This document shows positions 11,431-22,746 of a stretch of 64,000 nucleotides of DNA, in pieces. The DNA comes from Panopea generosa. Taxonomy: Eukaryota > Mollusca > Bivalvia > Adapedonta > Hiatellidae. The stretch spans positions 48,729,228-48,793,227 of the forward strand of contig CM055901.1 in assembly GCA_029582155.1 (NCBI GenBank). The letters are read 5' to 3'. Under the pieces are notes generated by a model, which saw only the letters and a list, made by a program, of their open reading frames with translations, was not told the origin of the DNA and ran no database searches. Position numbers and translations under genes: made by a program. The number at the start of each line of letters is the position of its first letter. The stretch's first letter is position 1.

Positions 11431-13107
11431 AGAAAAAAAATTCAATGCTTTCATCATTGTGTCAGACATTTCAAATAATGACGGATGATTGCATGACCTT
11501 TTCTTTTATATTCATGGAATTCTTTTCACAAAATGGTGCCAGAGTGCTATAACTGGCACCTGAATAGGTAGGAAATATTGAATTTAGTTTCATTCAATCC
11601 ATGCATATTTTTTGTTAAAGGTTAATGTATGCTGTGTTGAGAGGCGGCTTTGTGGGGGAGAGACCTATTCTGTTCATCTGGTGTGTGTGCTGTGTGCTCC
11701 TCTCCTTCCCTCTATATCAACCTGATGATACTTTGTTGATGTGATTCTATGTTTTCAGTATTCAATTGATTTTGAGAGAGATGTAACCCTTTGACATCTC
11801 TGAAATACAAATCTCAGATTGTCATGTAACTTGGTACAAAGACATGGTATTTTTTATGTTGGTTCAAAGTGGCAGTAGCAGATATAGTCCCAATGTTCTG
11901 CACTGATGGTGTTAAGTTATGTCTCTTTGATGTTTATTTTTGTCTTGTCCAGATGACTTCTGTCAGACACTGAATTTCATGAAATCTGCTCAGATGTGTC
12001 GGTATATAAAATCTTATTGTTCTTTTTTTGTTGTGGTAGCCTTGATGCCATTAGTTGGATAACAAATATGGTAATAATATCTTGCATAATTATGAAGTGT
12101 CGGATAGTGATATTGGTCTATTCTTTATGTAGACGTTCAAACATGTAAAGAATGATTTGGTGTGTGAAATTGAGAAAAATTCAATTTCAACATTTCTGTA
12201 TGTTACTTTTACAAGGTCATTAATTTTTGTAAAAGATTAAAGATAAAAAAATATATATATTGTCAACTTCACTAAGACAATGATATGCTGAGTAAGTAAT
12301 TATTCGTACTTCTAGATTCCATCCCCATTTCATTTACCAGTAACCTTGATTTGTCCCAAGTCTTTTATGGTACTAAATCATTTTTAACTCTTAAATAATA
12401 CTGTATCTTACTTGAAAAAGACATTTGAAATTTGTGACTTAGTGTCAAGTAATCACTTTCATCTTTTTAACATTTTCTTACTGCACTGAACTGAACTGAT
12501 AAATCGAATGTGTGCCAGGATGATTCAGTGTAGAGTGTCAGAGATAGCTAGATTGACAGGGTGCAATCTCTCCTAGCTGAGACTTATAATCTGAAAAACA
12601 ATAAACGTAATGGCCATCTTCCATTGATGGGTTCCTTCTGTAAGCATGTGATAAAGTGACTGAAGATTTCATCTTGTTTGTGCAATGTTTTTCCTTATCA
12701 GTCTATTGCCAAAAACATTGTTGTTGTTGTTATTCCTTACTGATGTCAACTCTCTACACTGATGTGAAATTTTAGTCCAAATGTAATAAATCATACATTC
12801 AGTGCACATATATGACATTAAATTCAGGATTTAGTGGATCTGTGTTCATAAAGCCAATTCTGAAGATGCATTCAGGATGATACTTGGTGTTATTCAGACC
12901 TTTGTTATGGAGTTGAACAGATTGTAACAAATCCAACATTTCTCTATTCCACAGACACCTAAAGTCCTTCCAGCAATTTTCTTTAGCTTGTCCCATATTA
13001 GCCAAATAAATCTATACCCTTTCTTCTTTTGTGGCTGTTTGGCAGCACAAACTTTGTACTGTTTAAAACACAATTGGAATACTTTGTTTCTTTTCTGGAA
13101 GAAGGAC
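11431..13107. other. Intronic AT-rich DNA, nothing recognised
   Basis: No exon, intact repeat end or SINE head was found. A GTTGTTGTTGTTATT microsatellite-like tract lies near 12720. Confidence 0.45.
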
Positions 13108-13889
13108 CGCAGTGGTGGTCTAGTGGTAGAGCATCTGCCCTGCATTTGGAATGTCATGGGTTCAACACGGGCTGGGTCATACTTAAAACTTAAGAATGGT
13201 ACTAGAAGCTTCCTCGCTTGGTGCTAAGCATTAAAGGGATTATATTGGCAAGTAACACACACACACGCTGTTAATCCAGTCTTTTCCTGTATGTAGTGTG
13301 AACAAAATAATGCTTATGTATGACATATAACCTTTATTTACTTGAAAGTTATCAAATGTAAAGTAATTGAATATTGGCCAAAACTTTAATACGTCCCGCA
13401 ATAAAGTATTGCGCAATGTTTACATTGAACTCCGTAAACTTCCCAAACAAAGCCTTGAAAACGAGATCGGGAAGGAGTCTTCACGATGTTATCTGATGAT
13501 TGATCGGAAACCCGAAAGCAGTTCGTTGAAAATGGTGAATGTAAACAAAAACAAAAAATGGGCTTCAGAAACCCAATGTTTGTAATAAAGAGGTTATGCA
13601 ATTAGACACTTTAGTTGGGTATATCTCTAAGTTATAAGTGTATCCATTTGCTGGGCGTGTGTATTTAGGACAGGGAATTGATGGTAATATGCCAATATAA
13701 TCCATTTAAGAAAAAGTTCTTGGTCTGCTCGATCAGGTGTCAGTATAATGTGACTAGGTTGGGTATCATACCATGTGTCTGCGGTGTGATACTCCAGTGT
13801 AGTAGTGTTCATAATACTGGCTCAAGTTGACTCTGTTACTACATGACGAAAAATTATTGAAAGCGAAGCTCAACACCATACAACTTTTG
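13108..13889 (+). mobile_element. SINE family 1 copy split by a TTAA MITE
   Basis: The head at 13108-13234 has GTGGTCTAGTGGTAGAGC, GGGTTCAACACGGGCTGGG and GCTTCCTCGCTTGGTGC. The tail at 13706-13889 has GTCAGTATAATGTGAC, ACCATGTGTCTGCGG and GAAAGCGAAGCTCAACACC. Between them lies a 471-bp element at a TTAA, listed next. Confidence 0.75.
13235..13705. mobile_element. TTAA-type MITE, family C, nested in SINE
   Basis: It starts AGGGATTATATTGGCA and ends TGCCAATATAATCCAT, giving 14-16-bp inverted repeats. TTAA is present on both sides (13231-13234 and 13706-13709), and the flanks are continuous parts of a family 1 SINE, so the borders are well defined. Open frames of 71-72 codons on both strands inside are not recognised proteins. 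TTAA duplications occur with piggyBac-like and Kolobok elements. Confidence 0.8.
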
Positions 13890-14854
13890 CATTACATGAA
13901 AATGCTATCTTTTGTTTGCAAGTAATTTGCTTTGTGATCAGGTTCTGCATTGTTTTGTTCTCTGTCAGTATTGTTTTATAAACACTATTAGATATGGTCC
14001 AAGAACGGGGATATAAACATTCATAAAGTTAAGGGTCAACTTGTTGATTATAGTTTGTCTTGCATTGTAATAGCTTGCTGTATAGTGTACTTTGTTTAAT
14101 CTTGCTGCCTCAGTATCATTTTACCTGAAAACCTGACAAGGACATCAGGGGTTAGCTATTTCTTTCTCACCCTAGGGCTGAGATAAAAGTATCATGCTGT
14201 TTAGTTAGAACCATCTATGACATAACGTACATGCTATATTATGACATTAATCATATAATTTAATGTCTTAAAAAGCGATTGTTGGAAAAGTATGGTAATG
14301 GATACTTATTTAGTGTGTTCGGTATGTAAGGAAAAGAATATAGAAAATTCTGTTCCTTGGGATAACTGTTTTTGTGGGAACTCGGCAGGTTGGATCTTTC
14401 TATTTGAACCTCAAACCCATGTCAGATTCTTATAACCACATGCTGTACAATGTAGGTTGTTCAATCTTGCTGCCTCAGTATTAATACTTACCTTTCCCTG
14501 TATAATGTAGCTTGTGAGTGTCAGAAAGAACAGATTGCATCAACCAACCTCTCATTCTAAGATATCAATGCCAGTGTGAGGTCACTTTGTGAGGAATCAA
14601 CTGACATTCAGTTTTAAACTTAAAATATCATTTTTTTATTCTGTGTCACCTACAAAGCTTGGTTTGTCACACCTTGGAAGCTTGACAAATAGAGATTGCT
14701 TTTTTCCAAAGTCACATGTTGTTATCATCTGTCACACTTTTTCCCCCTGTTGAACAACTTAAATGTAGCGTCTCCAACAAAGCTTGGTTTGTCACATTGT
14801 GGAAGCTTGACAAATAGAGATTACTTTTTTCCATAGTCACATGGAGTACGCGCA
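13890..14854. other. Intronic DNA with two short direct duplications
   Basis: CAAAGCTTGGTTTGTCAC followed by GGAAGCTTGACAAATAGAGA occurs twice, about 125 bases apart (around 14654 and 14779). AATCTTGCTGCCTCAGTA also occurs twice, near 14098 and 14462. No gene was seen. Confidence 0.5.
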
Positions 14855-14942
14855 TGTTACGAGCAATCTGAACTCTTCCTGCACTGTTTTCAAAGGCCTT
14901 CTGTGATTGGTGCGTGAAAACGTATATCTATGGAGTAAAGGG
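14855..14942 (+). mobile_element. TTAA MITE family A, half copy
   Basis: Only the right half is present, from the central GAGCAATCTGAACTCTTCC through CAAAGGCCTTCTGTGATTGG to CTATGGAGTAAAGGG, followed by TTAA. The break coincides with the centre of the internal inverted repeat. Confidence 0.7.
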
Positions 14943-14946
14943 TTAA

Positions 14947-15667
14947 TTAGTAAAAACTTAAAAAATCTTCTTGTCAGAAACTACTGGCTTGATTTTAAAA
15001 TAATTTCACAGAAATGTTCCTTGGAGGACCCTTCACCAAGTTTGTTCAAACCGTAGTGATTCGTCAAAAAACATGACTGCCAGGGGGGCGGGGCAAGTTT
15101 AATTAGTAAATATTTAACAAATCTTCTTGTCAGAAACTACTGGCTTGATTTTAAAATAATTTCACAGAAATGTTCCTTGGAGGACCCTTCACCAAGTTTA
15201 ATCAAAACGTAGTGATTTGTTAAAAAACATGACCGCCACAGTAAGGTGCTAGTTTACTATATAAGCAGCTATAGTAAAAACTTCAAAAGCCTTCTTGTCA
15301 GAATCTACTGACCTGATTTCGATGTAATTTCACTGACTTTTACCATGGGTGAACTTCTACAAAGTTTGTTCGAGCCATTGTGATTCGTCGAAAAACATAG
15401 TCTCCAGGAGGGGATGCAGGTTTTCTGTTTATGGATATATAGTGAAAACTTTCTTTCGATATCTGATATCCAGATATCCGCACAAGGATACTATTGTTAT
15501 CACACTCTTCTATGCATCTGTTACATCTTCAAAACAAATCAAAATTCTAACTACTCGCCCATCTCGTTTTTCTAGAATTTTGAGTGTACATGTTTTATAT
15601 AATCTTCTTAAGTTGGGTGACTCGAGGTCAGTGAGGTGAGCGATAAAGGGCCATCTTGGCCCTCTTG
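14947..15667 (+). repeat. Interspersed element with ~160-bp units and hairpin-CTTG end
   Basis: ATCTTCTTGTCAGAAACTAC recurs at 14965 and 15121, with a diverged copy near 15289. It matches the element that begins at 63700. The right end is AGGGCCA-TCT-TGGCCCT (15647-15663) followed by CTTG and T. The left end is missing; the half MITE abuts it. Confidence 0.65.
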
Positions 15668-15810
15668 TATGTTTGTTTTGTTTTTTTTTGTTTAAAATTT
15701 GTGCATGTTCTGAGATATGTCTGATTCTGGCAACATGCTGAAAATACGCCACACTGGTAAACTGTTTTTCCTGTTTTTAAAGAAAATATACCAGGTATTT
15801 CTGTTAACCA

Positions 15811-16495
15811 TGTGACTCCTTTAATATGTCACAAAATACCTAGGTGTGTAGTGCAGCCCAAGTTAGTGAATCCCTTATTTTGTCATGTTTAAATAAATAC
15901 TTATAGGCGTGAGATATTGGGAAAAAAAATGTTTTCAGTCATTTTTAAAATATGGAAAAATCCCGATATATATTCCCTTTTCAATATTTCAAAAATGGCT
16001 AAACACATTTTTTTTTCAATATAACAATATAATGGCCATTACATATTCACTGACCCTGTACTGCCAAAATGATATCAGTCTACTTAAACATGCCAAATTT
16101 ATATATTGATATAAATTTCCTAACTTGGGCTACACTTCTACCTAGGTTAGACTAAAATAGATTTCTCGCTTAAAATTGAAACAATTTTTGTGATGTCACA
16201 TGATTTCGTTTTGATTTCAATTTGATCTATTATGTCAGGTTTACATGTAATTATATTTGTTCATCTTAGAAACACTCCAAATGACAATGCCAAAGTCATT
16301 ATTCAGTATTCAAGTGCTGTCTATTTTTAAGTTATCAAATGTGATTTAAATAATTTTTTTGTCACGATTTGGCAGATTTTACATACCCAAAACCATTCAG
16401 ATTGCATTTATTAATGATAATGGGACTTTTGATCAATTTTTAAAATAATTTTTGAGAGAAATAATGTTTGAGACATTTATAGCATTTTTACTCCC
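15811..16495. mobile_element. TTAA element family B, head-to-head inverted composite
   Basis: 15811-15985 matches the reverse orientation (CATGTGACTCCTTTAATATG, CATGTTTAAATAAATA, GAAAAATCCCGATATATATT). From about 15985 to 16495 the forward orientation follows (GGCTAAACACA, ACTTAAACATGCCAAA, TCCTAACTTGGGCTACA, GTGCTGTCTATTTTTAAG, TTTACTCCCTTTAG). Other family B copies: 25153, 35218, 44225, 47437, 54777. Confidence 0.65.
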
Positions 16496-16502
16496 TTTAG
16501 CT

Positions 16503-16715
16503 TGTTCTTGGAAGAGCTTGTAACGGTGTGTCTGAAAGGTTCAAGGTGCTATTGTCTACTTACCACTTACTGCTTGATCTGCTCAGTTTACCAGTTACTT
16601 GCGTAAAAATGATGGTTTTACTTAAATTCATTCTGAACTTTTCCTCTAGCAGTAAACTGGGTATGTCCTATTTTGAAAATGGTGTTAAATCCTACTTAAA
16701 AAACAACAGTTAAAA
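16503..16715 (+). mobile_element. SINE family 3 copy (degenerate head)
   Basis: Shares CCAGTTACTTGCGTAAAAATG, TTAAATTCATTCTGAACTTT, AAACTGGGTATGTCCT and GAAAATGGTGTTAAATCC with the copy at 16930. A 61-codon frame here is incidental. Confidence 0.55.
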
Positions 16716-16929
16716 CAAACAAACTAGGAAGAACTTGTAAATTTTTACAACCCATAAAACCTTCAATTTTGGTAATACGCAAATGTGACGTCAGTAGTCG
16801 TGAGAAGTAATCATGTGGTTTTGTTAGTTACGTCAAATGTCTTGTATACAAAATTAACATGTATCATTATAATTAATTATATCCCATATAGTTGTAGCTG
16901 ACAACATTTTTACACATATGTAAATGAAG

Positions 16930-17175
16930 GAAAGGTCCTCCATGGTTAAGTGGTCAAAGGCACGTCTCAAGATCACTTACCTCTAACCGCTAAGGACATA
17001 GGTTCGACTCCTGCTTGATTCAAAACTCTATGTGAGAAATTTGCCAGTTACTAGCAGAAGGACGGTGGTTCTACTCAGATTCATTCTGAGGTTTTTTACC
17101 ACCAATAAAACGGGATATGTCATAAATAACGCGAAATGTGTTGAATATGGCATAGAACCCCTTAAAAAAAAAAAA
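16930..17175 (+). mobile_element. tRNA-derived SINE, family 3, best copy
   Basis: The head GTCCTCCATGGTTAAGTGGT resembles a Leu/Ser-type tRNA 5' part; the B box is AGGTTCGACTCCTG. The body has TTTGCCAGTTACT, GGTTCTACTCAGATTCATTC and AAACGGGATATGTCATAAAT, and ends with a poly-A tail after CCCCTT. Confidence 0.75.
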
Positions 17176-17465
17176 ATTCTTTGAAGTTAGTTAATTAAGT
17201 ACATAATTCGACAATTCGTAAATATGAAAGAAGTTAAAAAAAAAATATGAATATACTTGAGGACTTTTTATGTGCATTTAGAAACTGAATACTAGCTTGA
17301 AGGCATTTCCTGATTTAAATAATACTTCACTCATTAACTTATTTATTTACTACTGTTTTGCTGTCTATGAATTTCATTGGAATGTATTGATATATATTTC
17401 CGCTTTCATTGGTATTCACTTTTCATACAATTTTATAATACCAAGAGTCTTGTATGTTTGAATAT

Positions 17466-17735
17466 TTAGCATCATTTCCAAGTCCTCAAAGGCTAACAGA
17501 CAATCATTTAACATAACCACTATTTCCTGGAATCCTGGAAGGTTAACCAATATTCAAGCAGACCCATCTTCGCAATTAAGGATGCGTTTCCCACTCAAAT
17601 TAGCAGTGAGAGATAAAAGACAGTGAGACACAATGTCATATAACATTCATTATATTGACTGTGGCCTGTAAGGGATTCAAATTGATGACCCCTGGATTGA
17701 TAGTTAGATGCACTACTGGTCGAGCTTATCAGGCT
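17466..17735 (-). mobile_element. SINE family 2, reverse copy
   Basis: Read on the - strand it runs from the tRNA-like head (B box reverse near 17672-17695, CCCCTGGATTGATAGTTAGA) to the tail with AGGATTCCAGGAAATAG and GTTAGCCTTTGAGG. It ends directly against the 38-bp minisatellite. Confidence 0.7.
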
Positions 17736-19465
17736 GGGGTAACAGAATCATAGTCTGTATAGTGTGGTTGGTTGGGGTAACAGAATCATAGTCTGTATAA
17801 TGTGGTTGGTTGGGGTACCAGTATCATAGTCTGTATAATGTGGTTGGTTGGGGTACCAGAATCATAGTCTGTATAATGTGGTTGGTTGGGGTAACAGAAT
17901 CATAGTCTGTATAATGTGGTTGGTTGGGGTAACAGAATCATAGTCTGTATAATGTGGTTGGTTGGGGTACCAGAATCATAGTCTGTATAATATAGTTGGT
18001 TGGGGTACCAGAATCATAGTCTGAATAATGTGGTTGGTTGGGGTACCAGAATCATAGTCTGTATAATGTGGTTGGTTGGGGTACCAGAATCATAGTCTGT
18101 ATAATGTGGTTGGCTGGGGTACCAGTATCATAGTCTGTATAATGTGGTTGGTTGGGGTAGCAGAACCATAGTCTGTATAATGTAGTTGGTTGGGGTAACA
18201 GAATCATAGTCTGTATAATGTGGTTGGTTGGGGTACCAGAATCATAGTCTGTATAATGTGGTTGGTTGGGGTATCAGTATCATAGTCTGTATAATGTGGT
18301 TGGTTGGGGTACCAGAATCATAGTCTATAATGTGGTTGGTTGGGGTACCAGAATCATAGTCTGTATAATGTGGTTGGTTAGGATACCAGTATCATAGTCT
18401 GTATAATATGGTTGGTTGGGGTAGCAGAATCATAGTCTGTATAATGTGGTTGGTTGGGGTAACAGAATCATAGTCTGTATAATGTAGTTGGTTGGGGTAC
18501 CAGAATCATAGTCTGTATAATGTGGTTGGTTGGGGTACCAGTATCATAGTCTGTATAATGTGGTTGGTTGGGGTACCAGAATCATAGTCTATAATGTGGT
18601 TGGTTGGGGTACCAGAATCATAGTCTGTATAATGTGGTTGGTTAGGATACCAGTATCATAGTCTGTATAATATGGTTGGTTGGGGTAGCAGAACCATAGT
18701 CTGTATAATGTGGTTGGTTGGGGTAACAGAATCATAGTCTATAATGTGGTTGGTTGGGGTACCAGAATCATAGTCTGTATAATGTGGTTGGTTGGGGTAC
18801 CAGAATCATAGTCTGAATAATGTGGTTGGTTGGGGTACCAGAATCATAGTCTGTATAATGTGGTTGGTTGGGGTACCAGAATCATAGTCTGAATAATGTG
18901 GTTGGTTGGGGTACCAGAATCATAGTCTATAATGTGGTTGGTTGGGGTACCAGAATCATAGTCTATAATGTGGTTGGTTGGGGTACCAGAATCATAGTCT
19001 GTATAATGTGGTTGGTTGGGGTAGCAGAATCATAGTCTGAATAATGTGGTTGGTTGGGGTAGCAGAATCATAGTCTGTATAATGTGGTTGGTTGGGGTAG
19101 CAGAATCATAGTCTGAATAATGTGGTTGGTTGGGGTACCAGAATCATAGTCTATAATGTGGTTGGTTGGGGTACCAGAATCATAGTCTGTATAATGTGGT
19201 TGGTTGGGGTACCAGTATCATAGTCTGTATAATGTGGTTGGTTGGGGTAACAGAATCATAGTCTGAATAATGTGGTTGGCTGGGGTACCAGAATCATAGT
19301 CTGTATAATGTGGTTGGTTGGGGTACCAGTATCATAGTCTGTATAATGTGGTTGGTTGGGGTAGCAGAACCATAGTCTATATAATGTAGTTGGTTTGGGA
19401 TACCAGAATCAGTCTATATAATGTTGTTTGTTGGGGTACCATTATCATAGTCTGTAAAATGTAGT
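17735..19465. repeat. 38-bp minisatellite, about 45 units
   Basis: The unit is roughly TATAATGTGGTTGGTTGGGG then TACCAGAATCATAGTCTG. First unit spacing is exactly 38 bases (17751 to 17789). Shorter 36-bp units lack GT in AGTCTGTATAATG. Variant positions (TACC, AACA, AGCA, AATC/TATC) are shared between groups of units, indicating block duplication. The last units at about 19380-19465 are diverged. Confidence 0.95.
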
Positions 19466-20100
19466 TATATCCTGTAACCAGAGCACAGGCATGGGCCAAG
19501 ATGTGTTATCTATTTTACACACCCTATAATTATAGAACTTAGGTATAACATGCCTCTGAGATTCTGAATATTCTACTTGTTGTATATGGGATATCACTTC
19601 CTGTTGTTGTTGTGTTGTGTGTTTTTTTAACTCACTGAATTAGTGGATAAATTCTTGAAGACAATTTATTTAAGTGCAAAATTGTAATAAACCAATGATA
19701 AGCATTACCTATGTAGACTGGAGAATTTCTGGAATCTGAGCAATTCCTGGTACCTGTTCAGCAGGAGTGCTTGATTAAAATTCACTTCATTTCTGATGGA
19801 AATCATACCAGAACGATCCCAAGTCTTGTATCGTCTTTAGTACCATTCTTGATTATATTTTTTTTGCCTCGGAATCATAAAGAAAGTGATGTTGGTTTGA
19901 TACTGGTTATATAACTCTGGACTGTGTTCAGTACCGTGAAACAGCAAATAGATTTTGTTGCCTGGTTCCCAAAACTAATCATGTATCTCTACTAATATTT
20001 TTTTGTCCAGGAAAAGAGGTTTGATACCTACTACTTTTAGTAAACATTTAATGCAGCTTTAACAGTTTATCAGATCCATGAAGTTTGCATGGTGACAATA
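19466..20100. other. Intronic DNA, nothing recognised
   Basis: No intact repeat or exon was seen. Confidence 0.45.
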
Positions 20101-20104
20101 TAAA

Positions 20105-20285
20105 TTAGCGGAGCTGTGGTATAGTAGATGGGGTGTGGACCACTCATGCAAGAGATTGCAGGTTCACTCCTACGCTCAACTTTATGGTTTCACAATAACA
20201 ACAGCCAGTACTCAGGTTCTACCCAGGGAATGGACTCAGGTTTTAAATAAATAAGTACAAAATGATGACTTGATTCTTTTATGTG
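20105..20285 (+). mobile_element. SINE-like copy, family 4
   Basis: GCGGAGCTGTGGTATAGTAG begins the copy; GAGATTGCAGGTTCACTCCT is the B-box-like part; ACCCAGGGAATGGACTCAGG matches the downstream part of other copies. Confidence 0.5.
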
Positions 20286-20404
20286 TTTGAGGTTCAGATG
20301 AAAAATTCTGTCCCATAAAAACTGTTTTGGTGGAAGCTCTGCATTGTTATGACAGGGACGGATGCAATTTTTTATCCATAACAAAAATCCAATGAACAAT
20401 TCAT

Positions 20405-20640
20405 TATTATAAACATGGCCAAATAGCTGTGTGTCATCCTGCAACCACTTTTCTCTCATTGCTAAGGAGATGGGGTCAAGTTTTGCTTGATCCAAAAATT
20501 GTTCATGTGAGAAGGTTTGCCAGTTACTTGCTTAAGGATAATGGTTCTGCTTAGATACATTCTGATGTCTTCCTCCCCACATTAAATACCATATATAACA
20601 TGCTTTGTGCTGAAAAATTTACACTCCGATCCTGTATAAC
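20405..20640 (+). mobile_element. SINE family 3 copy
   Basis: Contains GTGAGAAGGTTTGCCAGTTA, GGATAATGGTTCTGCTTAGA, ACATTCTGATGTCTTCCTCC and AACATGCTTTGTGCTGAA in family 3 order, after a diverged head. Confidence 0.6.
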
Positions 20641-21362
20641 GTGGATCACAGGGATTCATAAAATGAAACCTCGATATAGGTGAACTACATTAGATACATC
20701 AATTTACCTTGAAAAAGTCGAAGTTTGTTATTCACACCTATTACACTGCCTAAAGCAGCCTGACTCGGACTAAATGGTATTGTTTTCGTTGTAATGCAAT
20801 ATAATGCATATTTGGGTACAACAGATACACTTAGATATGTATAAAATTAATAACCAAGTAAATGAAATACATATTCATGTTTGATATAACTAAAATTGAC
20901 AGCCATTGCTTTGTAACCCAAATGAAAAAAAAATGCGTTGTCTACGTAAAATCTTGCTAATAATAAGGTTTGCATCGGCGCATGTCAGCATTTAGTGAAT
21001 CACTCTGATAATTACAAACTGTTAGTAATTAATGCTGGCATGGATCAATCTATTAAACTATCCTTTAAACATAAGGTTTATAACAGTTTGGGTTAAACAA
21101 TGCTAATTGGCAAGTAGAAGATGAGCGATGATCAAAATTTTAATCAAACAGGGCGAAGATAACATTGTTATGTTGTCATTTTCATTATTTGATCATTCAC
21201 ATAGTTTTATATCTTGACAATTTCCCCTTTTCCTCCACCAAATAATTTGAGCCAAGGAAAAACCATGCTGTATCGGACTGCATAATAACGAGTCCACAGT
21301 GTATTTGTTTTTGAAAAATATAAAGTCAGAAAATGTACAATTTTTTTATAGAAGGACATGGT
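20641..21362. other. Intronic AT-rich DNA, nothing recognised
   Basis: No exon, SINE head or terminal repeat was identified. Confidence 0.45.
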
Positions 21363-21510
21363 TATCTCATGATTATATTGCTGGTGTGATTATAATGCTG
21401 ATGTGATTTTAATGCTGGTGTAACTATAATGCTGGTGTGATTTTAATGCAGGTGTGATTATAATGCAGATGTGACTATAATGCTGGTGTAATTATAATGC
21501 TAATGTATTT
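21363..21510. repeat. 17-bp tandem repeat, about 8-9 units
   Basis: The unit ATTATAATGCTGGTGTG varies at a few positions (GCTGATGTG, GCAGGTGTG). Confidence 0.85.
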
Positions 21511-21559
21511 GTGTTGATACCTTCCTCCCCGAATTTAACTATATATCAGATGACTTTTG

Positions 21560-21770
21560 TGTCCTCAGCGACTGATTGGTCTAAGATCACCGCTAAGGTC
21601 ATAGGTTCAAGTCCTGCTTGTTCCAAAAACATTATGTGAAAAAGTTTGCCAGTTACTTGCGGAAGTGCGCTAGTTCTATTCAGATACATTCCTCCACCAA
21701 TAAAACTGGATATGCCATTATTTAACCTAAAATGTGTTGTAAATTGTGTGTAACCCCAACAATAAGAAAC
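21560..21770 (+). mobile_element. SINE family 3 copy
   Basis: GTCCTCAGCGACTGATTGGT begins the head; GGTTCAAGTCCTGCTTG is the B box; TTTGCCAGTTACTTGCGGAA and AAAACTGGATATGCCATTAT follow. Confidence 0.65.
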
Positions 21771-21960
21771 CTGATTGGTCTAAGGCACTATCTGAAGACT
21801 CATTTACTTCTCACCACTCTATACATTATGTAAGAAAATTTGCCAGTTACTAAAATGCAAATTGACTGTGATTCTAATAGATTTATTATTTATATGCCAT
21901 AATTTAAATAACTTGTATGTTGAAAATGGCATCAAACCCTTTTAAAAATATTCAGACAAA
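21771..21960 (+). mobile_element. SINE family 3, second tandem copy
   Basis: Directly follows the previous copy: CTGATTGGTCTAAGGCACTA, TTTGCCAGTTACT, then TATGTTGAAAATGGCATCAA with CCCTTTT. The middle is shortened. Confidence 0.55.
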
Positions 21961-22419
21961 CAGGCAAGACCTGTGTATAATAATTATAATATTGATGGGT
22001 GAAGATTGGATTTTTCATAATATATTGAAGGGTATAAACTGGAACAGTGTAATTATCATTTATGGGGATAATGCAGAGTTTGTGTGTCTTAATTATATAA
22101 TTTTGGGTGTGCCAGCAGAATGTAGTAGAGTTGCCATCTTTCGAATAATCCAAGATTATAAATGTCAAGTTAGCGTCAAGATATGTACAAGATGGGACAA
22201 TTTACTGTGGGAAAGTCTCCCTGTATTGTGTAATTGGAGTAAAACAAGAGTGCTTGTTTGAGGTTCCAGAGAACAGGAGTCTTACTCACACACTGTAATA
22301 CAGATGGTAAACAAAGTTAAAATTATTTCTCCCAGTGGGGGGGTTCTGCAGTCAACTTTTGTGAAAGTTTTCATGTTTCTTCAAAGAAATGCTGTTAAAC
22401 AAATGATGTTGTTGTATGG

Positions 22420-22680
22420 TGTTTAGTGTCACTTTCAACAATTTTTCAGTTATATCACAACGGTGTGTACTTGAGACAGTATTCTAAGCACTGTCACACT
22501 GGAGTATCATGCCGCAGACACATGGTATGATACCCCCCACCCAGTCACATTATACTGACACCTGGCCAACCAGGCCTAGAACTCTCCTCTTAATGCTGAG
22601 CATCAAGCGAGGAAGCTTCTAGTGCCATTTTTAAAGTCTTTGGTAAGACCCGTATACAATTAAAGCTGGAAGAAGAGTTA
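22420..22680 (-). mobile_element. SINE family 1, reverse copy lacking the head
   Basis: On the + strand it reads tail first: GTGTTTAGTGTCACTTTCAA, GTACTTGAGACAGTATTCTA, CACACTGGAGTATCATGCCG, CAGTCACATTATACTGACAC and GAGCATCAAGCGAGGAAGCT. The tRNA-like A and B boxes are absent. Confidence 0.75.
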
Positions 22681-22721
22681 CATTCACAGAGGACCCTATG
22701 TGAGATCGTAAAAGTATGTTT

Positions 22722-22746
22722 ACTTATATATATATATATATATATA
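22722..22746. repeat. (TA)n microsatellite
   Basis: About 24 bases of TA repeats. Confidence 0.85.

Noticed and set aside
17735..19465. CRISPR-like array
   Set aside because: The units are contiguous tandem repeats without unique spacers, in a eukaryotic sequence.
21917..22261. 114-codon open frame on the + strand
   Set aside because: It starts in the tail of a family 3 SINE, has no recognisable domain, and no splice or promoter context supports it.
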